Counted from the stretch's first letter, positions 54,701-56,793 are shown. The stretch: 64,000 nt of DNA from Icerya purchasi (GCA_039619475.1 CM077116.1:7364501-7428500); one strand, 5' to 3'. A program made the numbers and translations. Notes: a model not told the origin generated them from the sequence alone.

Positions 54701-55090
54701 TTTGAATCAATAGTTGATTCGATTTTATCTGTTTTATTTTCTTGTTCATTATATTTAAAATTTAAAGTAGTTTGCAGATAAATTTTCCACGAAAGTACTA
54801 ATATGACAAAAAATAAATTTTCCTACACAGTATCACCAGAAACAAGACCGTTCAGATTGTACCGCATTCCACTGCACAGTTTAACCGGTTTCATTCCACC
54901 GTGCGAACGAAGGTGTCCAACTCCATCGCCCGAAAAAAATTCAAGCACCACTGACGCAGATTCCAACGATAACAACGAGCAGCTAAATTTATCGGGAACT
55001 GATGAGGAACATGCTAAATCGACGCTGCTTCTGCTGGATACGAGAAAATCTGTTAGCCGAAGTTGCACAGCCTCCCCGGTTAATAAATAG
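1296..55090 (+). CDS. GARNL3: GARNL3 ortholog (Rap/Ran-GAP and CNH domain protein), 5'-partial, 13 exons
   Basis: This is a putative GTPase-activating protein for Rap-like small GTPases, with a CNH domain that in related proteins mediates protein contacts. It is joined from 1296..1399, 3888..3999, 15737..15889, 17466..17584, 20029..20326, 23008..23106, 36869..37041, 39665..39778, 40210..40453, 41865..41951, 42105..42223, 47136..47256 and 54831..55090. Every junction has an AG acceptor and a GT donor, and all phases chain, giving 666 residues then TAG. The family was assigned from remembered vertebrate GARNL3: stretches such as [58 protein letters not shown] and [10 protein letters not shown] match in order, so no internal exon appears missing. 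The N-terminal exons and promoter are outside the window. Introns run from 153 bp to 13.8 kb. Identity is near certain; the exact 3' end is less sure. Confidence 0.93.
1400..3887 (+). other. GARNL3 intron, nothing recognised
   Basis: This is AT-rich intron with homopolymer runs such as T near 1858 and A near 3330. No coding relic, RNA gene or inverted-repeat element was recognised in it. Confidence 0.6.
3888..3999 (+). CDS. GARNL3: GARNL3 exon B (Rap-GAP catalytic helix)
   Basis: A strong pyrimidine tract ends in ttttcag. The donor is a weaker ACTC|gtatcc. The exon encodes [13 protein letters not shown]. In Rap1GAP the Asn of this HIGNDI helix is the catalytic 'Asn thumb' inserted into the GTPase active site, so the GAP residue is retained here. 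It exits in phase 1 and is completed by AT of exon C to give QFTHIFSLV. Confidence 0.92.
4527..4625. repeat. (AAT)n/(AAC)n array ending in (CAAAT)4; 3' tail of an antisense CR1-group LINE
   Basis: An (AAT)n array with AAC variants is followed by four CAAAT units at 4606-4625. On the minus strand it reads AATAAATTTGATTTGATTTG then (ATT)n. The same signature ends the sister copy at 11568-11582, so it is the 3' tail of that LINE family. Confidence 0.7.
5286..5325. repeat. (TA)n microsatellite
   Basis: A pure TA repeat sits immediately before the putative LTR start TGTGACGG. Confidence 0.9.
5326..6510 (+). mobile_element. Candidate gypsy-type LTR plus leader fragment
   Basis: The segment starts TGTGACGGATTCGGCCGCC and reaches GGTTACGTTACA near 6330-6342, giving LTR-like ends with imperfect inverted termini (TGTGAC / GTTACA). 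Twelve bases later comes TTGGCGCCCGGAAC, which looks like a retrotransposon primer-binding site. A short leader follows, with ATG-starting stretches near 6433 and 6480. It is GC-richer than its surroundings and bordered by TA repeats on both sides. No pol gene follows, so it would be a truncated insertion. No second LTR was found, so this is an inference. Confidence 0.45.
5854..6105 (+). repeat. 110-bp tandem repeat, two copies plus partial third
   Basis: The block agttctcgcttgctgctcgt... with tgctttggcccgtggg recurs at 5854 and 5964. A shorter third trace, tgctttggcc, lies at 6082. It sits inside the putative LTR, where such sub-repeats are common. Confidence 0.8.
6511..7338. other. AT-rich stretch, possibly LINE 3' UTR
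   Basis: This lies downstream (in LINE orientation) of the CR1 ORF2 stop. No motif or open frame is recognisable. Confidence 0.4.
7339..10158 (-). CDS. CR1-group LINE ORF2: endonuclease and reverse transcriptase
   Basis: This is a 939-residue polyprotein for retrotransposition by target-primed reverse transcription. The N-terminal APE-type endonuclease shows [13 protein letters not shown] (residue about 10), TETWL (about 40), GDININLL (about 143) and SDHSIV (about 213). The central RT shows [18 protein letters not shown] and the catalytic [10 protein letters not shown]. No RNase H domain follows, unlike the I-like copies elsewhere in the window. The frame is open throughout. The start codon chosen is the first Met before the endonuclease; ORF1 lies 250 bp upstream. 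CR1/L2/Daphne grouping is inferred from domain order and ORF1 type. Confidence 0.92.
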   Translation of the reverse strand: MQSNKLDILTLNVSNLRAHFNELLILLNESNLNYEFLILTETWLTIDEITRYTIPGYVFREDCRINKRSGGVLMYVRENIEISQIDVKISTGNIVCINVKLENNYSISIVGLYRFCESHQTDFLSELSSVIEKLEDIAIITGDININLLDNVKSINYLNILRANGFKSLQNQPSYHRIADLYSSCLDHVLVRGLKNISIKLEVETTVMPCSFSDHSIVNTKIKINTNYRTKSNKRSYFIDKQMLRNNLKDCCLEDICNKSVTIDEKFDIFITAIKVALERSKKTIKYRKTQRKRSEWVTEEIISLSMEKNELHKLIKMQSRNDDIVRRFKQISRELQKQIRVAKRNFYSQKLIEYSDNPKKYWGLIKKVIGSKKSELKDIKVNDLILPVDGNEQAISNHFNNYFLNIVKKMKIAKNSNINTMNTTYQNCNSFGFIEFSRNEVRNAIMSFPNKHSFGSDGISIVLVKENIEFFVNPLTSLINESVTSGIFPTVLKLGIITPVYKSGVASDISNYRPICLLPTFAKIFEKCLKERVLSCLYNEHFFSKNQYGFLRNKCTDDALFDHITYISENLEHGKSLAAVYLDFCKAFDVVDHKILLNKLYACGFRGIIYHWFQSYLTDRKNVTKIKNVLSDSVIQEFGVPQGSILGPILFLIYVNDLCNLKVLGKIYSYADDTVLIASSRFPNILQNLIQSDLNKIRKWMNDNSIQLNVSKTKYIIYSNLPQHRWDQLKIHWEDKLIERAYDIKYLGIYLDCKLFWSSQLAFLSAKLRKLNYLFYYLEQVFNKNQLRALYLVLYQPTLMYGIIHWGNAAKYHLSPIIYLQKSVRKKIGAIKQRDDRKNFLTVKELYYMQLILYVQNNKDKFEVKVRPGITRTSVQERANVPYFNKHHVRTQARYMGSIFYNSLPETIKLNLRNYKYKRKILNDYISENTTLLQNFDK
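10159..10408 (-). other. Inter-ORF spacer of the CR1-group LINE
   Basis: A 250-bp AT-rich spacer separates ORF1 and ORF2 on the minus strand. It has no clear motif. Confidence 0.6.
10409..11323 (-). CDS. CR1-group LINE ORF1: PHD-like finger and coiled coil
   Basis: This is a 304-residue nucleic-acid chaperone-type ORF1 protein. A PHD-like zinc finger occupies residues about 13-65: CKKC, CSVC, HFQC and WKCSDC provide the Cys/His ligands, and KRGIWKC is characteristic. A coiled coil follows at about 85-145 ([20 protein letters not shown] and heptads after it). The C-terminal part ([32 protein letters not shown]) resembles the FP-type domain seen in CR1/Daphne ORF1 proteins. Translation may start at the Met of MPTCKKC, nine codons downstream, rather than at the first Met. 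Confidence 0.88.
   Translation of the reverse strand: MKLFTRIINMPTCKKCANASPASGENVACSVCLGQLHFQCSGVAAGTWRQMGNNKRGIWKCSDCRGETDKNESSTSKQSTEELLMMIRSEIAALHGKIEEMHASVDQLRSENGRLHQVVELLRNENGQLKESNDAPRARVSNLEQYTRKDDLIISNVPQSANENVYDIVEKIAVATGAEMNRNDISICHRLPKLSRQSHANIVVRFCRRVAKYSLLKSCRTKRPVLKDIGFNEPTALAIQNIYVNEHLFADNNSIFIAARALKQKSWKYIWTRDGKIFGRRDESAPTIRFLSLEQIDSFKNNSN
11535..11582. repeat. (AAT)n plus (CAAAT)3 array between two LINE copies
   Basis: Eleven AAT units run from 11535 to 11567, followed by three CAAAT units at 11568-11582. In minus orientation it is the 3' tail of the truncated sister LINE, and it directly borders the 5' end of the full-length copy. Confidence 0.85.
11568..12680 (-). pseudogene. 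5'-truncated CR1-group LINE copy (RT C-terminus and 3' UTR)
   Basis: On the minus strand, coding sequence runs from the (AAT)n border at 12680 ([18 protein letters not shown]), through [29 protein letters not shown] and [19 protein letters not shown] to about 12262. A frameshift or stop follows, then the C-terminus ([23 protein letters not shown]) ending at 11938. These align segment by segment with the end of the intact ORF2 ([38 protein letters not shown]). A 3' UTR of about 360 bp ends in the CAAAT/(AAT)n tail. The copy is diverged from the full-length one, so it is a related subfamily. Confidence 0.85.
12681..12708. repeat. (AAT)n microsatellite
   Basis: About nine AAT units lie exactly at the 5' truncation point of the sister LINE. 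Confidence 0.9.
12709..13199 (+). other. GARNL3 intron, nothing recognised
   Basis: AT-rich intron with short AAT runs. The open frames here look like low-complexity noise. Confidence 0.5.
13200..13750 (+). pseudogene. RNase H relic of an I-like LINE
   Basis: Near 13325-13420 the plus strand reads [19 protein letters not shown], then [17 protein letters not shown]. This aligns with [20 protein letters not shown] and [10 protein letters not shown] of the antisense copy near 43.1 kb. Further on, [16 protein letters not shown] (about 13455-13510) matches the GNExADSLA end of the RNase H domain. Frames shift between the blocks. Confidence 0.55.
13751..15556 (+). other. GARNL3 intron, nothing recognised
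   Basis: AT-rich intron. A short coding-looking stretch near 14535-14640 ([16 protein letters not shown]) was noticed but matches nothing I recognise. Confidence 0.5.
15557..15682 (+). repeat. 21-bp minisatellite, six units
   Basis: Six consecutive 21-bp units of the form gttactcngcatcggaatat show gradual point divergence from the first unit to the last. The last two are identical. The array ends 54 bp before GARNL3 exon C. Confidence 0.92.
15737..15889 (+). CDS. GARNL3: GARNL3 exon C (Rap-GAP domain)
   Basis: The acceptor is aaatatag at 15736. A second AG 15 bases downstream (ctctag) looks more attractive, but only the upstream site preserves phase with exon B and restores HIFSLV before [11 protein letters not shown]. 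The donor is AAAT|gtaagt, a strong site. The exon encodes [17 protein letters not shown] and REFLLVK, typical of the Rap-GAP C-terminal lobe. A 21-bp minisatellite ends 54 bp upstream. Confidence 0.92.
15890..16640 (+). other. GARNL3 intron, nothing recognised
   Basis: No coding relic, hairpin or repeat unit was recognised between exon C and the Jockey-like fragment. Confidence 0.5.
16641..17012 (-). pseudogene. Jockey-like LINE 3' end with poly-A tail
   Basis: Minus-strand sequence reads [19 protein letters not shown], then [10 protein letters not shown]. After a one-base frameshift it continues [20 protein letters not shown] to a stop. The RLRIGHxxxxH...CxxC...HxxxxC arrangement is the zinc-finger-like C-terminus found downstream of RT in Jockey/R1-type LINEs. 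A poly-A tail (T run at about 16646-16662 on the plus strand) ends the element. Only the last 0.37 kb is present. Confidence 0.72.
17013..17465 (+). other. GARNL3 intron, nothing recognised
   Basis: AT-rich intron sequence. The overlapping open frames show no recognisable domain. Confidence 0.5.
17466..17584 (+). CDS. GARNL3: GARNL3 exon D (end of Rap-GAP domain)
   Basis: The acceptor is ttttccag and the donor is GTG|gtatga. The exon encodes [17 protein letters not shown] and [13 protein letters not shown]. This matches the end of the Rap-GAP domain in GARNL3. It leaves in phase 0 into exon E. Confidence 0.92.
17585..18688 (+). other. GARNL3 intron, nothing recognised
   Basis: AT-rich sequence between exon D and the inverted-repeat element. 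Nothing is recognised. Confidence 0.5.
18689..19301. mobile_element. Non-autonomous inverted-repeat DNA element (MITE-like)
   Basis: The left end ACATTCGCCGAGAAAAGGGA continues CCTGTAGTATGAAAA. The reverse complement of the right end reads ACATTTGACGAGAAAAGGGA then CCTACGGTGCGAAAA. That is about 35 bp of terminal inverted repeat with few mismatches. The interior is AT-rich, with long A and T runs and no ORF. Both sides carry ACATAT just outside, a possible target duplication. The superfamily is not determined. Confidence 0.65.
19302..20028 (+). other. GARNL3 intron, nothing recognised
   Basis: No feature is recognised between the inverted-repeat element and exon E. Confidence 0.5.
20029..20326 (+). 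CDS. GARNL3: GARNL3 exon E (linker and start of CNH domain)
   Basis: The acceptor is ctcctcag and the donor is GAAG|gtacac. It is the largest visible internal exon, encoding [18 protein letters not shown], then [17 protein letters not shown] and the opening of the CNH domain ([24 protein letters not shown]). Similarity to vertebrate GARNL3 is strongest here, so this exon fixes the gene identity. Confidence 0.95.
20327..21299 (+). other. GARNL3 intron, nothing recognised
   Basis: Apart from a short direct repeat (ctagtgtaga, about 20885-20905), nothing is recognised. Confidence 0.5.
21330..21780. repeat. Unclassified repeat with GC hairpin and thrice-repeated motif
   Basis: The hairpin caaggggctgtgccccttg (about 21380-21398; 8-bp stem) lies in a GC-rich island inside TA/CA repeats. 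It is followed by three spaced copies of a motif like ttacataaaattgggacatt (about 21543, 21584 and 21651). A related stretch (cctcgcaa..., ctgcactttgtata) occurs near 46.24-46.33 kb, so this may be a dispersed repeat. The family is unknown. Confidence 0.4.
21790..23007 (+). other. GARNL3 intron with one small hairpin
   Basis: The only structure seen is a perfect 9-bp stem with a 4-base loop, cgctgtgtc-ctat-gacacagcg, at 22180-22201. Confidence 0.5.
23008..23106 (+). CDS. GARNL3: GARNL3 exon F (CNH domain)
   Basis: The acceptor is tttaacag and the donor is AAAG|gtttgt. Phase is 1 on both sides. It encodes [20 protein letters not shown] and LLFRADKG, matching the CNH segment ending LRADKG in vertebrate GARNL3. 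The 13.8 kb intron after it is the longest in the window. Confidence 0.9.
23107..26690 (+). other. Start of the 13.8 kb GARNL3 intron, nothing recognised
   Basis: AT-rich sequence. The open frames here show no domain, and no terminal repeats were found by eye. Confidence 0.4.
26691..27200 (-). pseudogene. Jockey-type LINE C-terminal relic
   Basis: Two minus-strand frames together contain [28 protein letters not shown] and [10 protein letters not shown]. This parallels the THxxLLxxxxPPxCxxCxxxxTxxHILxxCxxx zinc-finger-like tail of Jockey-clade LINEs. It is distinct from the copy at 16.6 kb. Confidence 0.6.
27201..28140 (+). other. GARNL3 intron, nothing recognised
   Basis: No relic or repeat is recognised. 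Confidence 0.4.
28141..29392 (+). pseudogene. LINE RNase H and C-terminal relic with poly-A
   Basis: Plus-strand blocks in shifting frames include [11 protein letters not shown] (about 28525; RNase H first Asp), [12 protein letters not shown] (about 28700), [16 protein letters not shown] (about 28815; WxPSHxxIxGNE), and [15 protein letters not shown] with CSFC and VEHLLQQC (about 29070-29190). An interrupted A-rich tail follows at 29371-29392. The order matches the 3' half of RNase H-bearing LINEs (I/Jockey group). It is heavily mutated. Confidence 0.68.
29393..30060 (+). other. GARNL3 intron, nothing recognised
   Basis: No relic or repeat is recognised. Confidence 0.4.
30060..30660 (-). pseudogene. 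Possible LINE endonuclease relic
   Basis: On the minus strand near 30400-30370 the sequence reads [10 protein letters not shown], the canonical GGDFN motif of LINE APE endonucleases. It is preceded by a degraded stretch whose order fits Jockey-type endonucleases. Stops are present, and only this motif is clear. Confidence 0.45.
31400..32721 (+). mobile_element. pogo/Tigger-like DNA transposon relic
   Basis: The left terminal repeat is CAGTCGACTCGCGATTATCC (31400 onward), preceded by TA. Its complement, atccggataatcgcgagtcg plus a, occurs at 32541-32561 and again at 32701-32721, a 21-base match each time. Interior coding blocks fit a Tigger DDE transposase: LILGNAPV near 31670; [18 protein letters not shown] near 31735-31790; [10 protein letters not shown] near 32235. 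The catalytic N-terminal part is missing and stops are frequent. The right end is duplicated in tandem. Confidence 0.82.
32412..32731 (+). repeat. Exact 160-bp tandem duplication
   Basis: The unit starting attttcatgtagtac is repeated once with a 160-bp period and no mismatch that I can see. It covers the right end of the Tigger-like element, including its terminal repeat. Confidence 0.95.
32850..33060 (-). pseudogene. LINE C-terminal relic (RGRGRPRRT tail)
   Basis: The minus strand encodes [20 protein letters not shown], then [14 protein letters not shown] and a stop. The GRGRPRxxWxD...ARDRxxWRxLV tail is typical of the ORF end of several insect LINEs, such as RTE- and Jockey-related elements. 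No RT core is present. Confidence 0.6.
33120..33316 (+). pseudogene. 3' end of an I-like LINE with poly-A
   Basis: The end gggtcagtgctgacaccgag then cccattt and A15 (33307 onward) mirrors gggtcaatgtccatgttgac then gaaccc-att and A12 of the long copy at 54.56 kb. The pyrimidine-rich stretch before it also aligns loosely with that copy. It is a 5'-truncated insertion of the same family. Confidence 0.55.
33600..33737 (+). mobile_element. Possible short poly-A-tailed retroposed insert
   Basis: A GC-richer stretch (ggaccacgccgacaagctgc, then agagcttggcagggtcctg) ends in about 20 A at 33716-33732. The left boundary and identity are unknown. Confidence 0.3.
33738..36868 (+). other. End of the 13.8 kb intron; holds one short repeat copy
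   Basis: Mostly unrecognised AT-rich sequence. About 34594-34658 is an antisense, internally deleted copy of the hammerhead-like insert at 42334-42475, sharing taaataattttcggaaacaa and gagtaatcactgtgaaag. Confidence 0.5.
34594..34658 (-). repeat. Deleted copy of the 142-bp hairpin insert
   Basis: The reverse complement reads ctttcacagtgattactcgt, then aataaatatctttt, then gttgtttccgaaaattattt. This matches both flanks of the insert at 42.34-42.48 kb but lacks its ribozyme-like core and left arm. Confidence 0.7.
36869..37041 (+). CDS. GARNL3: GARNL3 exon G (CNH domain)
   Basis: The acceptor is tcacgtag and the donor is ATG|gtaaat. It encodes [19 protein letters not shown], then ENKLEKTKGC-like [16 protein letters not shown] and CSHLRM. 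It enters in phase 1 and leaves in phase 0, joining exon H as [14 protein letters not shown]. Confidence 0.92.
37042..37890 (+). other. GARNL3 intron, nothing recognised
   Basis: No relic or repeat is recognised. Confidence 0.4.
37900..38160 (+). pseudogene. I-like LINE C-terminal relic
   Basis: The plus strand reads [20 protein letters not shown], then [13 protein letters not shown] and [12 protein letters not shown]. The first part parallels [20 protein letters not shown] of the antisense copy near 42.7 kb. The strand is pyrimidine-rich like its relatives. It is short and degraded. Confidence 0.45.
38600..39060 (-). pseudogene. RNase H relic of another LINE
   Basis: Near 38950-38890 the minus strand reads FKWVPG, a stop, then [11 protein letters not shown]. 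This matches the WVPGHSGIxGNExAD motif of RNase H domains in LINEs. [11 protein letters not shown] upstream fits the preceding helix. One in-frame stop replaces the His. Confidence 0.5.
39061..39664 (+). other. GARNL3 intron, nothing recognised
   Basis: No relic or repeat is recognised. Confidence 0.4.
39665..39778 (+). CDS. GARNL3: GARNL3 exon H (CNH domain)
   Basis: The acceptor is atttacag and the donor is CGG|gtaagt. It is 38 codons in phase 0 at both ends: [19 protein letters not shown], followed by [10 protein letters not shown]. It was found by reading through the gap between exons G and I, because it lacks a start codon of its own. Confidence 0.92.
40210..40453 (+). CDS. GARNL3: GARNL3 exon I (CNH domain)
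   Basis: The acceptor is atctaaag and the donor is AACA|gtaaga. It encodes [36 protein letters not shown] and [15 protein letters not shown], closely matching the CNH core of vertebrate GARNL3. The intron before it is short (431 bp) and pyrimidine-rich. Confidence 0.94.
40454..41864 (+). other. GARNL3 intron, nothing recognised
   Basis: The middle (about 40900-41200) is purine-rich on the plus strand, which could be a decayed antisense copy of the pyrimidine-rich LINE family. No motif confirms this. Confidence 0.4.
41865..41951 (+). CDS. GARNL3: GARNL3 exon J (CNH domain)
   Basis: The acceptor is ttttgcag and the donor is ATTG|gtaatt. It encodes [19 protein letters not shown] and YWNSIPLSI. 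Sequence conservation is lower here, but phase and position fit, and it is followed by an intron of only 153 bp. Confidence 0.88.
42105..42223 (+). CDS. GARNL3: GARNL3 exon K (CNH domain)
   Basis: The acceptor is tgtttcag and the donor is AAG|gtaata. It encodes [19 protein letters not shown] and [20 protein letters not shown], the terminal CNH strands. This is one of the best conserved stretches of the gene. Confidence 0.94.
42334..42475 (+). mobile_element. 142-bp insert with 24-bp inverted repeat and hammerhead-like core
   Basis: The insert is flanked by the 12-bp direct repeat AACAATGATCTC (42322-42333 and 42476-42487), a clear target-site duplication. Arms catgataaataattttcgg plus aaaca (42363-42386) and their complement (42452-42475) pair perfectly over 24 bp. 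Between them lie CTGATGA (42387-42393), a 6-bp stem GGCCAG/CTGGTC with a hexaloop, and GAAAC (42413-42417), in the order expected of a type I hammerhead ribozyme. Such ribozymes are known in Penelope-like elements and some SINE-like repeats. Stem III is poor and one base (42394) is unpaired next to stem II, so cleavage activity is uncertain. Confidence 0.68.
42484..44035 (-). pseudogene. Antisense I-like LINE copy (thumb to poly-A)
   Basis: Minus-strand blocks from right to left: [11 protein letters not shown] (about 44020; RT thumb and connection region), [15 protein letters not shown] (about 43265; RNase H first motif), [41 protein letters not shown] (about 42955-42900), [13 protein letters not shown] and [11 protein letters not shown]. 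An A-rich tail follows at about 42512-42484. These follow the order of the long copy at 49.7-54.6 kb ([26 protein letters not shown]). Frameshifts and stops interrupt it. Confidence 0.8.
44036..45059 (+). other. GARNL3 intron, nothing recognised
   Basis: No relic or repeat is recognised. Confidence 0.4.
45060..46900 (+). pseudogene. Sense LINE reverse-transcriptase relic
   Basis: Ordered plus-strand fragments: [14 protein letters not shown] (about 45075; endonuclease start), [16 protein letters not shown] (about 45560; RT N-terminus), [20 protein letters not shown] (about 45880), [19 protein letters not shown] (about 46000; equivalent of LPQGSxLSPxLFNIYLxxI), [20 protein letters not shown] (about 46095; the catalytic ADD degraded to AHD), and [14 protein letters not shown] (about 46505; thumb). 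A repeat rich in TA and GC appears to split it at about 46205-46430. The element lacks most of its endonuclease. Confidence 0.68.
46205..46430. repeat. Unclassified dispersed repeat inside the LINE relic
   Basis: TA/TG repeats are followed by cctcgcaaaggctcttacct and ctgcactttgtatagaagg. This resembles the stretch near 21.36-21.45 kb. It interrupts the RT relic between the catalytic and thumb regions. Confidence 0.35.
47136..47256 (+). CDS. GARNL3: GARNL3 exon L (end of CNH, linker)
   Basis: The acceptor is attctag and the donor is CACT|gtaaga. It encodes [19 protein letters not shown], then a Gln/Glu/Ser/Pro-rich stretch ending SISPPSSPH. The first residues match DIYFTAT of vertebrate GARNL3. 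The rest is divergent linker. Confidence 0.85.
47257..48598 (+). other. GARNL3 intron, little recognised
   Basis: A weak RNase H-like trace ([11 protein letters not shown]) near 47450 was noted but not called. The rest shows nothing. Confidence 0.4.
48599..49511 (+). mobile_element. Internally deleted mariner element with TIRs and TA duplication
   Basis: The element is 913 bp and starts CAAGATCTG right after TA (48597-48598). It ends CAGACCTTG right before TA (49512-49513). The inverted ends match at eight of nine positions, with weaker similarity further in (AAATAA). The interior encodes a broken mariner transposase: [20 protein letters not shown] (48798 onward, helix-turn-helix), [48 protein letters not shown] and ending blocks [14 protein letters not shown]. 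The segment between the N-terminal and catalytic halves is deleted, and stops and frameshifts occur. It is not autonomous. Confidence 0.88.
48877..49215 (+). pseudogene. Mariner transposase fragment (DDE region)
   Basis: An open frame of 112 codons in the middle of the mariner element. [10 protein letters not shown] belongs to the N-terminal helix-turn-helix domain and is followed directly by [18 protein letters not shown], which normally lies far downstream. [10 protein letters not shown] replaces the usual HDNAPSHxA that holds the second catalytic Asp. The Asp is kept but the neighbours are mutated. The frame stops at PVLP. Confidence 0.85.
49824..50207 (+). pseudogene. LINE ORF1 C-terminal part with zinc knuckles
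   Basis: An open frame of 127 codons. It contains [14 protein letters not shown] (C-X2-C-X4-H-X4-C), [13 protein letters not shown] and [14 protein letters not shown], three Gag-like knuckles in tandem as in Jockey/I/R1 ORF1 proteins. After them comes [17 protein letters not shown], the usual post-knuckle helix with its YSEAR motif. The frame is open upstream of the first Met ([14 protein letters not shown]), so the true protein started earlier and its N-terminal part is lost. A frameshift leads into the next frame at 50236-50565, which reads like a low-complexity tail. Confidence 0.82.
50763..51030 (+). repeat. 177-bp direct duplication in the LINE inter-ORF region
   Basis: cggtgttgcttgcttccttt at 50763 recurs as cggtgttgcttgctgccttt at 50940. 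Similarity continues through aactaggtt-gttgatagcat, cacgcaat and tgagcg. The copies have diverged by several substitutions. Confidence 0.8.
51140..52060 (+). pseudogene. LINE ORF2 endonuclease domain, frameshifted
   Basis: First frame: [20 protein letters not shown] and [10 protein letters not shown] (about 51180-51285), the APE endonuclease N-terminus including the catalytic Glu of ETW. A frame break follows. From 51382 a frame of 289 codons gives [25 protein letters not shown] (about 51515), [21 protein letters not shown] and SDYVPIIIS, the remaining endonuclease motifs (GDWN, IDL, SDH-like SDY). The His of SDH is Tyr here, so the nuclease would probably be inactive. The frame then shifts near WWN (about 52010). 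Confidence 0.82.
52008..53801 (+). pseudogene. LINE ORF2 reverse transcriptase domain
   Basis: An open frame of 597 codons. After the charged linker ([20 protein letters not shown], around an A-run at 52124-52137) come the RT blocks: [55 protein letters not shown] (first catalytic Asp), [18 protein letters not shown] and the active-site [10 protein letters not shown] near 53035. Then [18 protein letters not shown] and the thumb [20 protein letters not shown]. The catalytic residues survive, although flanking domains are broken. A Met start here is only a frame artefact. Confidence 0.88.
53890..54490 (+). pseudogene. LINE ORF2 RNase H domain and C-terminus, frameshifted
   Basis: [19 protein letters not shown] (about 53900) carries the first RNase H Asp, and [11 protein letters not shown] follows. 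After a frameshift come [17 protein letters not shown] (about 54080; DSxSxLQ motif) and LWIPGHAG (about 54220), and in a third frame [15 protein letters not shown]. The domain is complete in order but spread over three frames. Confidence 0.8.
54563..54830 (+). other. End of GARNL3 intron L-M
   Basis: Ordinary AT-rich intron with the branch and pyrimidine region leading to the cctacacag acceptor. Confidence 0.6.
54831..55090 (+). CDS. GARNL3: GARNL3 exon M (C-terminal tail, stop)
   Basis: The acceptor is cctacacag. The entering phase matches exon L (T+TA gives Leu). It encodes [16 protein letters not shown], equivalent to LYKIPLRNL in vertebrates, followed by a Ser/Thr/Asp/Asn-rich, probably disordered tail and TAG at 55088. 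The window shows no convincing continuation. An alternative 3' exon cannot be excluded, because vertebrate GARNL3 has a longer tail. Confidence 0.83.
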
Positions 55091-56520
55091 CATATAATTC
55101 TATATAGAGATAAGGGTAAAATTCGAAAAAGATACTACTTCCTCAGCAATCGCGCCTTCATTATAAATTAACTATACTATTACCTTAAAATCTGCTGCTG
55201 TTTATACATATATTTTTTTTTCATATTTTTCTTTTTATATTTACCCTCCTATTCTTTTATCACTTTTGTATATCTAAATTTTATTATTTAACTGTAAAAC
55301 TGCCTCGTTTGATTAGAGTAAGGCATTATCAAACTGTTAGCTATTGTTAATCGTCATTTTTTGGAAACAATTCACTCTGGCGGCGAGTTTATTTATTTAA
55401 AACAATTTAATGTCCATTCAAAAATACCTACATTAAATACGGCATGGTAAAAAAAAACAAAACATTAAGCAATATTCAATAGTATATTCATTTCCAGCGA
55501 TCTGGTATTGTAAGCATTATTTTCGTTGACGCGAATTAATGTTTTTTAATGAAGGCTTTCGGTAAGAAATGTTTCTTGTATACACAGGTAATGTAAATAG
55601 TTCTTTGGAGTTTACAACATCGTTTAAAAGTTTTTCAATTATTATCCTTTTAATTGATGTTTTATGGGCAATAAACGATTTACGACCCAGTTTGGTTTAA
55701 CGATTCAACATCGATGCTGTCTGTTTTCTCTTTCCAATTGAAAGGTTCCTTTTTCTTCATTTACGTTTGTTCTATGTACGGCACATGGAAGTTCTGCACC
55801 TCTTTTTGTTTAATTTCACCTACAGCTATGTTCGATGACCTTGAAGGTCTACTAGTTATTGACTGAAACTGTTCTGATCATCCCGTAATGCATCCGAAAA
55901 CACTAAACTTAATTCAGATAATAAAGCCCAGCGGTTTTACTTAAACAACCATTTTCGCATTATATGACAGGTCATTCGAGTAAAATTCTAGGACACTTCA
56001 CTTATAATGTTCTATTGAGCTAGATGAACATTATAAGTGAACTCTCAAACAAACAGTACGCAACTTTTAAGTTTTAGATTATTCGAACATCTATTTTGAT
56101 CATTTTAAATTATAAGTTCATATATATTTAAAAAATAATGTTTATTAAAAAAAAAAAATGTGCAAATTAAATATTAATGCGAGTATATCAACTAAGTAGT
56201 TACCGGTCCTCTATTCCCATTACCAAATCTAACCGGCAACCACTACCTGTTTATAAAAGTTTCACACCATGTTAACGACCCTCCCCCCACAGAAGCTATT
56301 CCAATGTCATGAAGTAACCGCATTCTCTTCCTTTACCAGTACCTCTGTATTTCACGTCTAGGGAATTGGATGCTATATAATATGTTTAAAGCAAAAATTA
56401 TTATCAGATAACAGTACGGGTCAAGGAAGATAATACTGCTGACAAAACCGCCAAAAAAAAACAGTATAAAAACAACCCCTTCCCAACACGGTTTCCGTAC
56501 GCGCCCTCTGAAATCCAATT
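55091..56520 (+). other. Presumed GARNL3 3' UTR and downstream sequence
   Basis: AATAAA overlaps the stop codon region (55083-55088), and another (ggcaataaacg) lies near 55669. Either could serve for polyadenylation. A perfect 16-bp stem with a 13-base loop lies at 55997-56041. Nothing else is recognised. Confidence 0.4.
55997..56041. repeat. Perfect 16-bp inverted repeat (hairpin)
   Basis: ttcacttataatgttc and gaacattataagtgaa are separated by 13 bases. It lies about 0.9 kb downstream of the GARNL3 stop. Its function is unknown. Confidence 0.9.
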
Positions 56521-56529
56521 TAAATTAAT

Positions 56530-56793
56530 ATGTATTAAAGTTAGATACAGTTAATCAATTATGCACATACTTCGGTGCTGATACGCACCTGTTTACGTCA
56601 ACATCACAGTATGAATCCTCTCCAGCGCTGTCGGATTACGTGGAAGTATGTAAAAGAATGTTTCATCCATCGGATACAACAGCAAGCCTTCAGGCTATAG
56701 TGATTTTAAATGACATTCTAAATGCCAAGAATATAATTGCAGAAGCCATAACCAGTAAACAGTCCCAAAAAATAATTCCGTCCTCAGTCTGAA
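56530..56793 (+). other. Unidentified coding-like open stretch
   Basis: An open frame of about 86 codons without a Met start ends in TGA at 56791. It reads VNQLCTYFGADTHLF, then SSPALSDYVEVCKRMFHP, then LQAIVILNDILNAKNIIAEA and SQKIIPSSV. Composition is normal for protein and unlike the low-complexity noise around. An acceptor-like tacag lies at about 56550. It could be a terminal exon of a neighbouring gene or isoform, or a transposon relic. No family is recognised. Confidence 0.3.
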
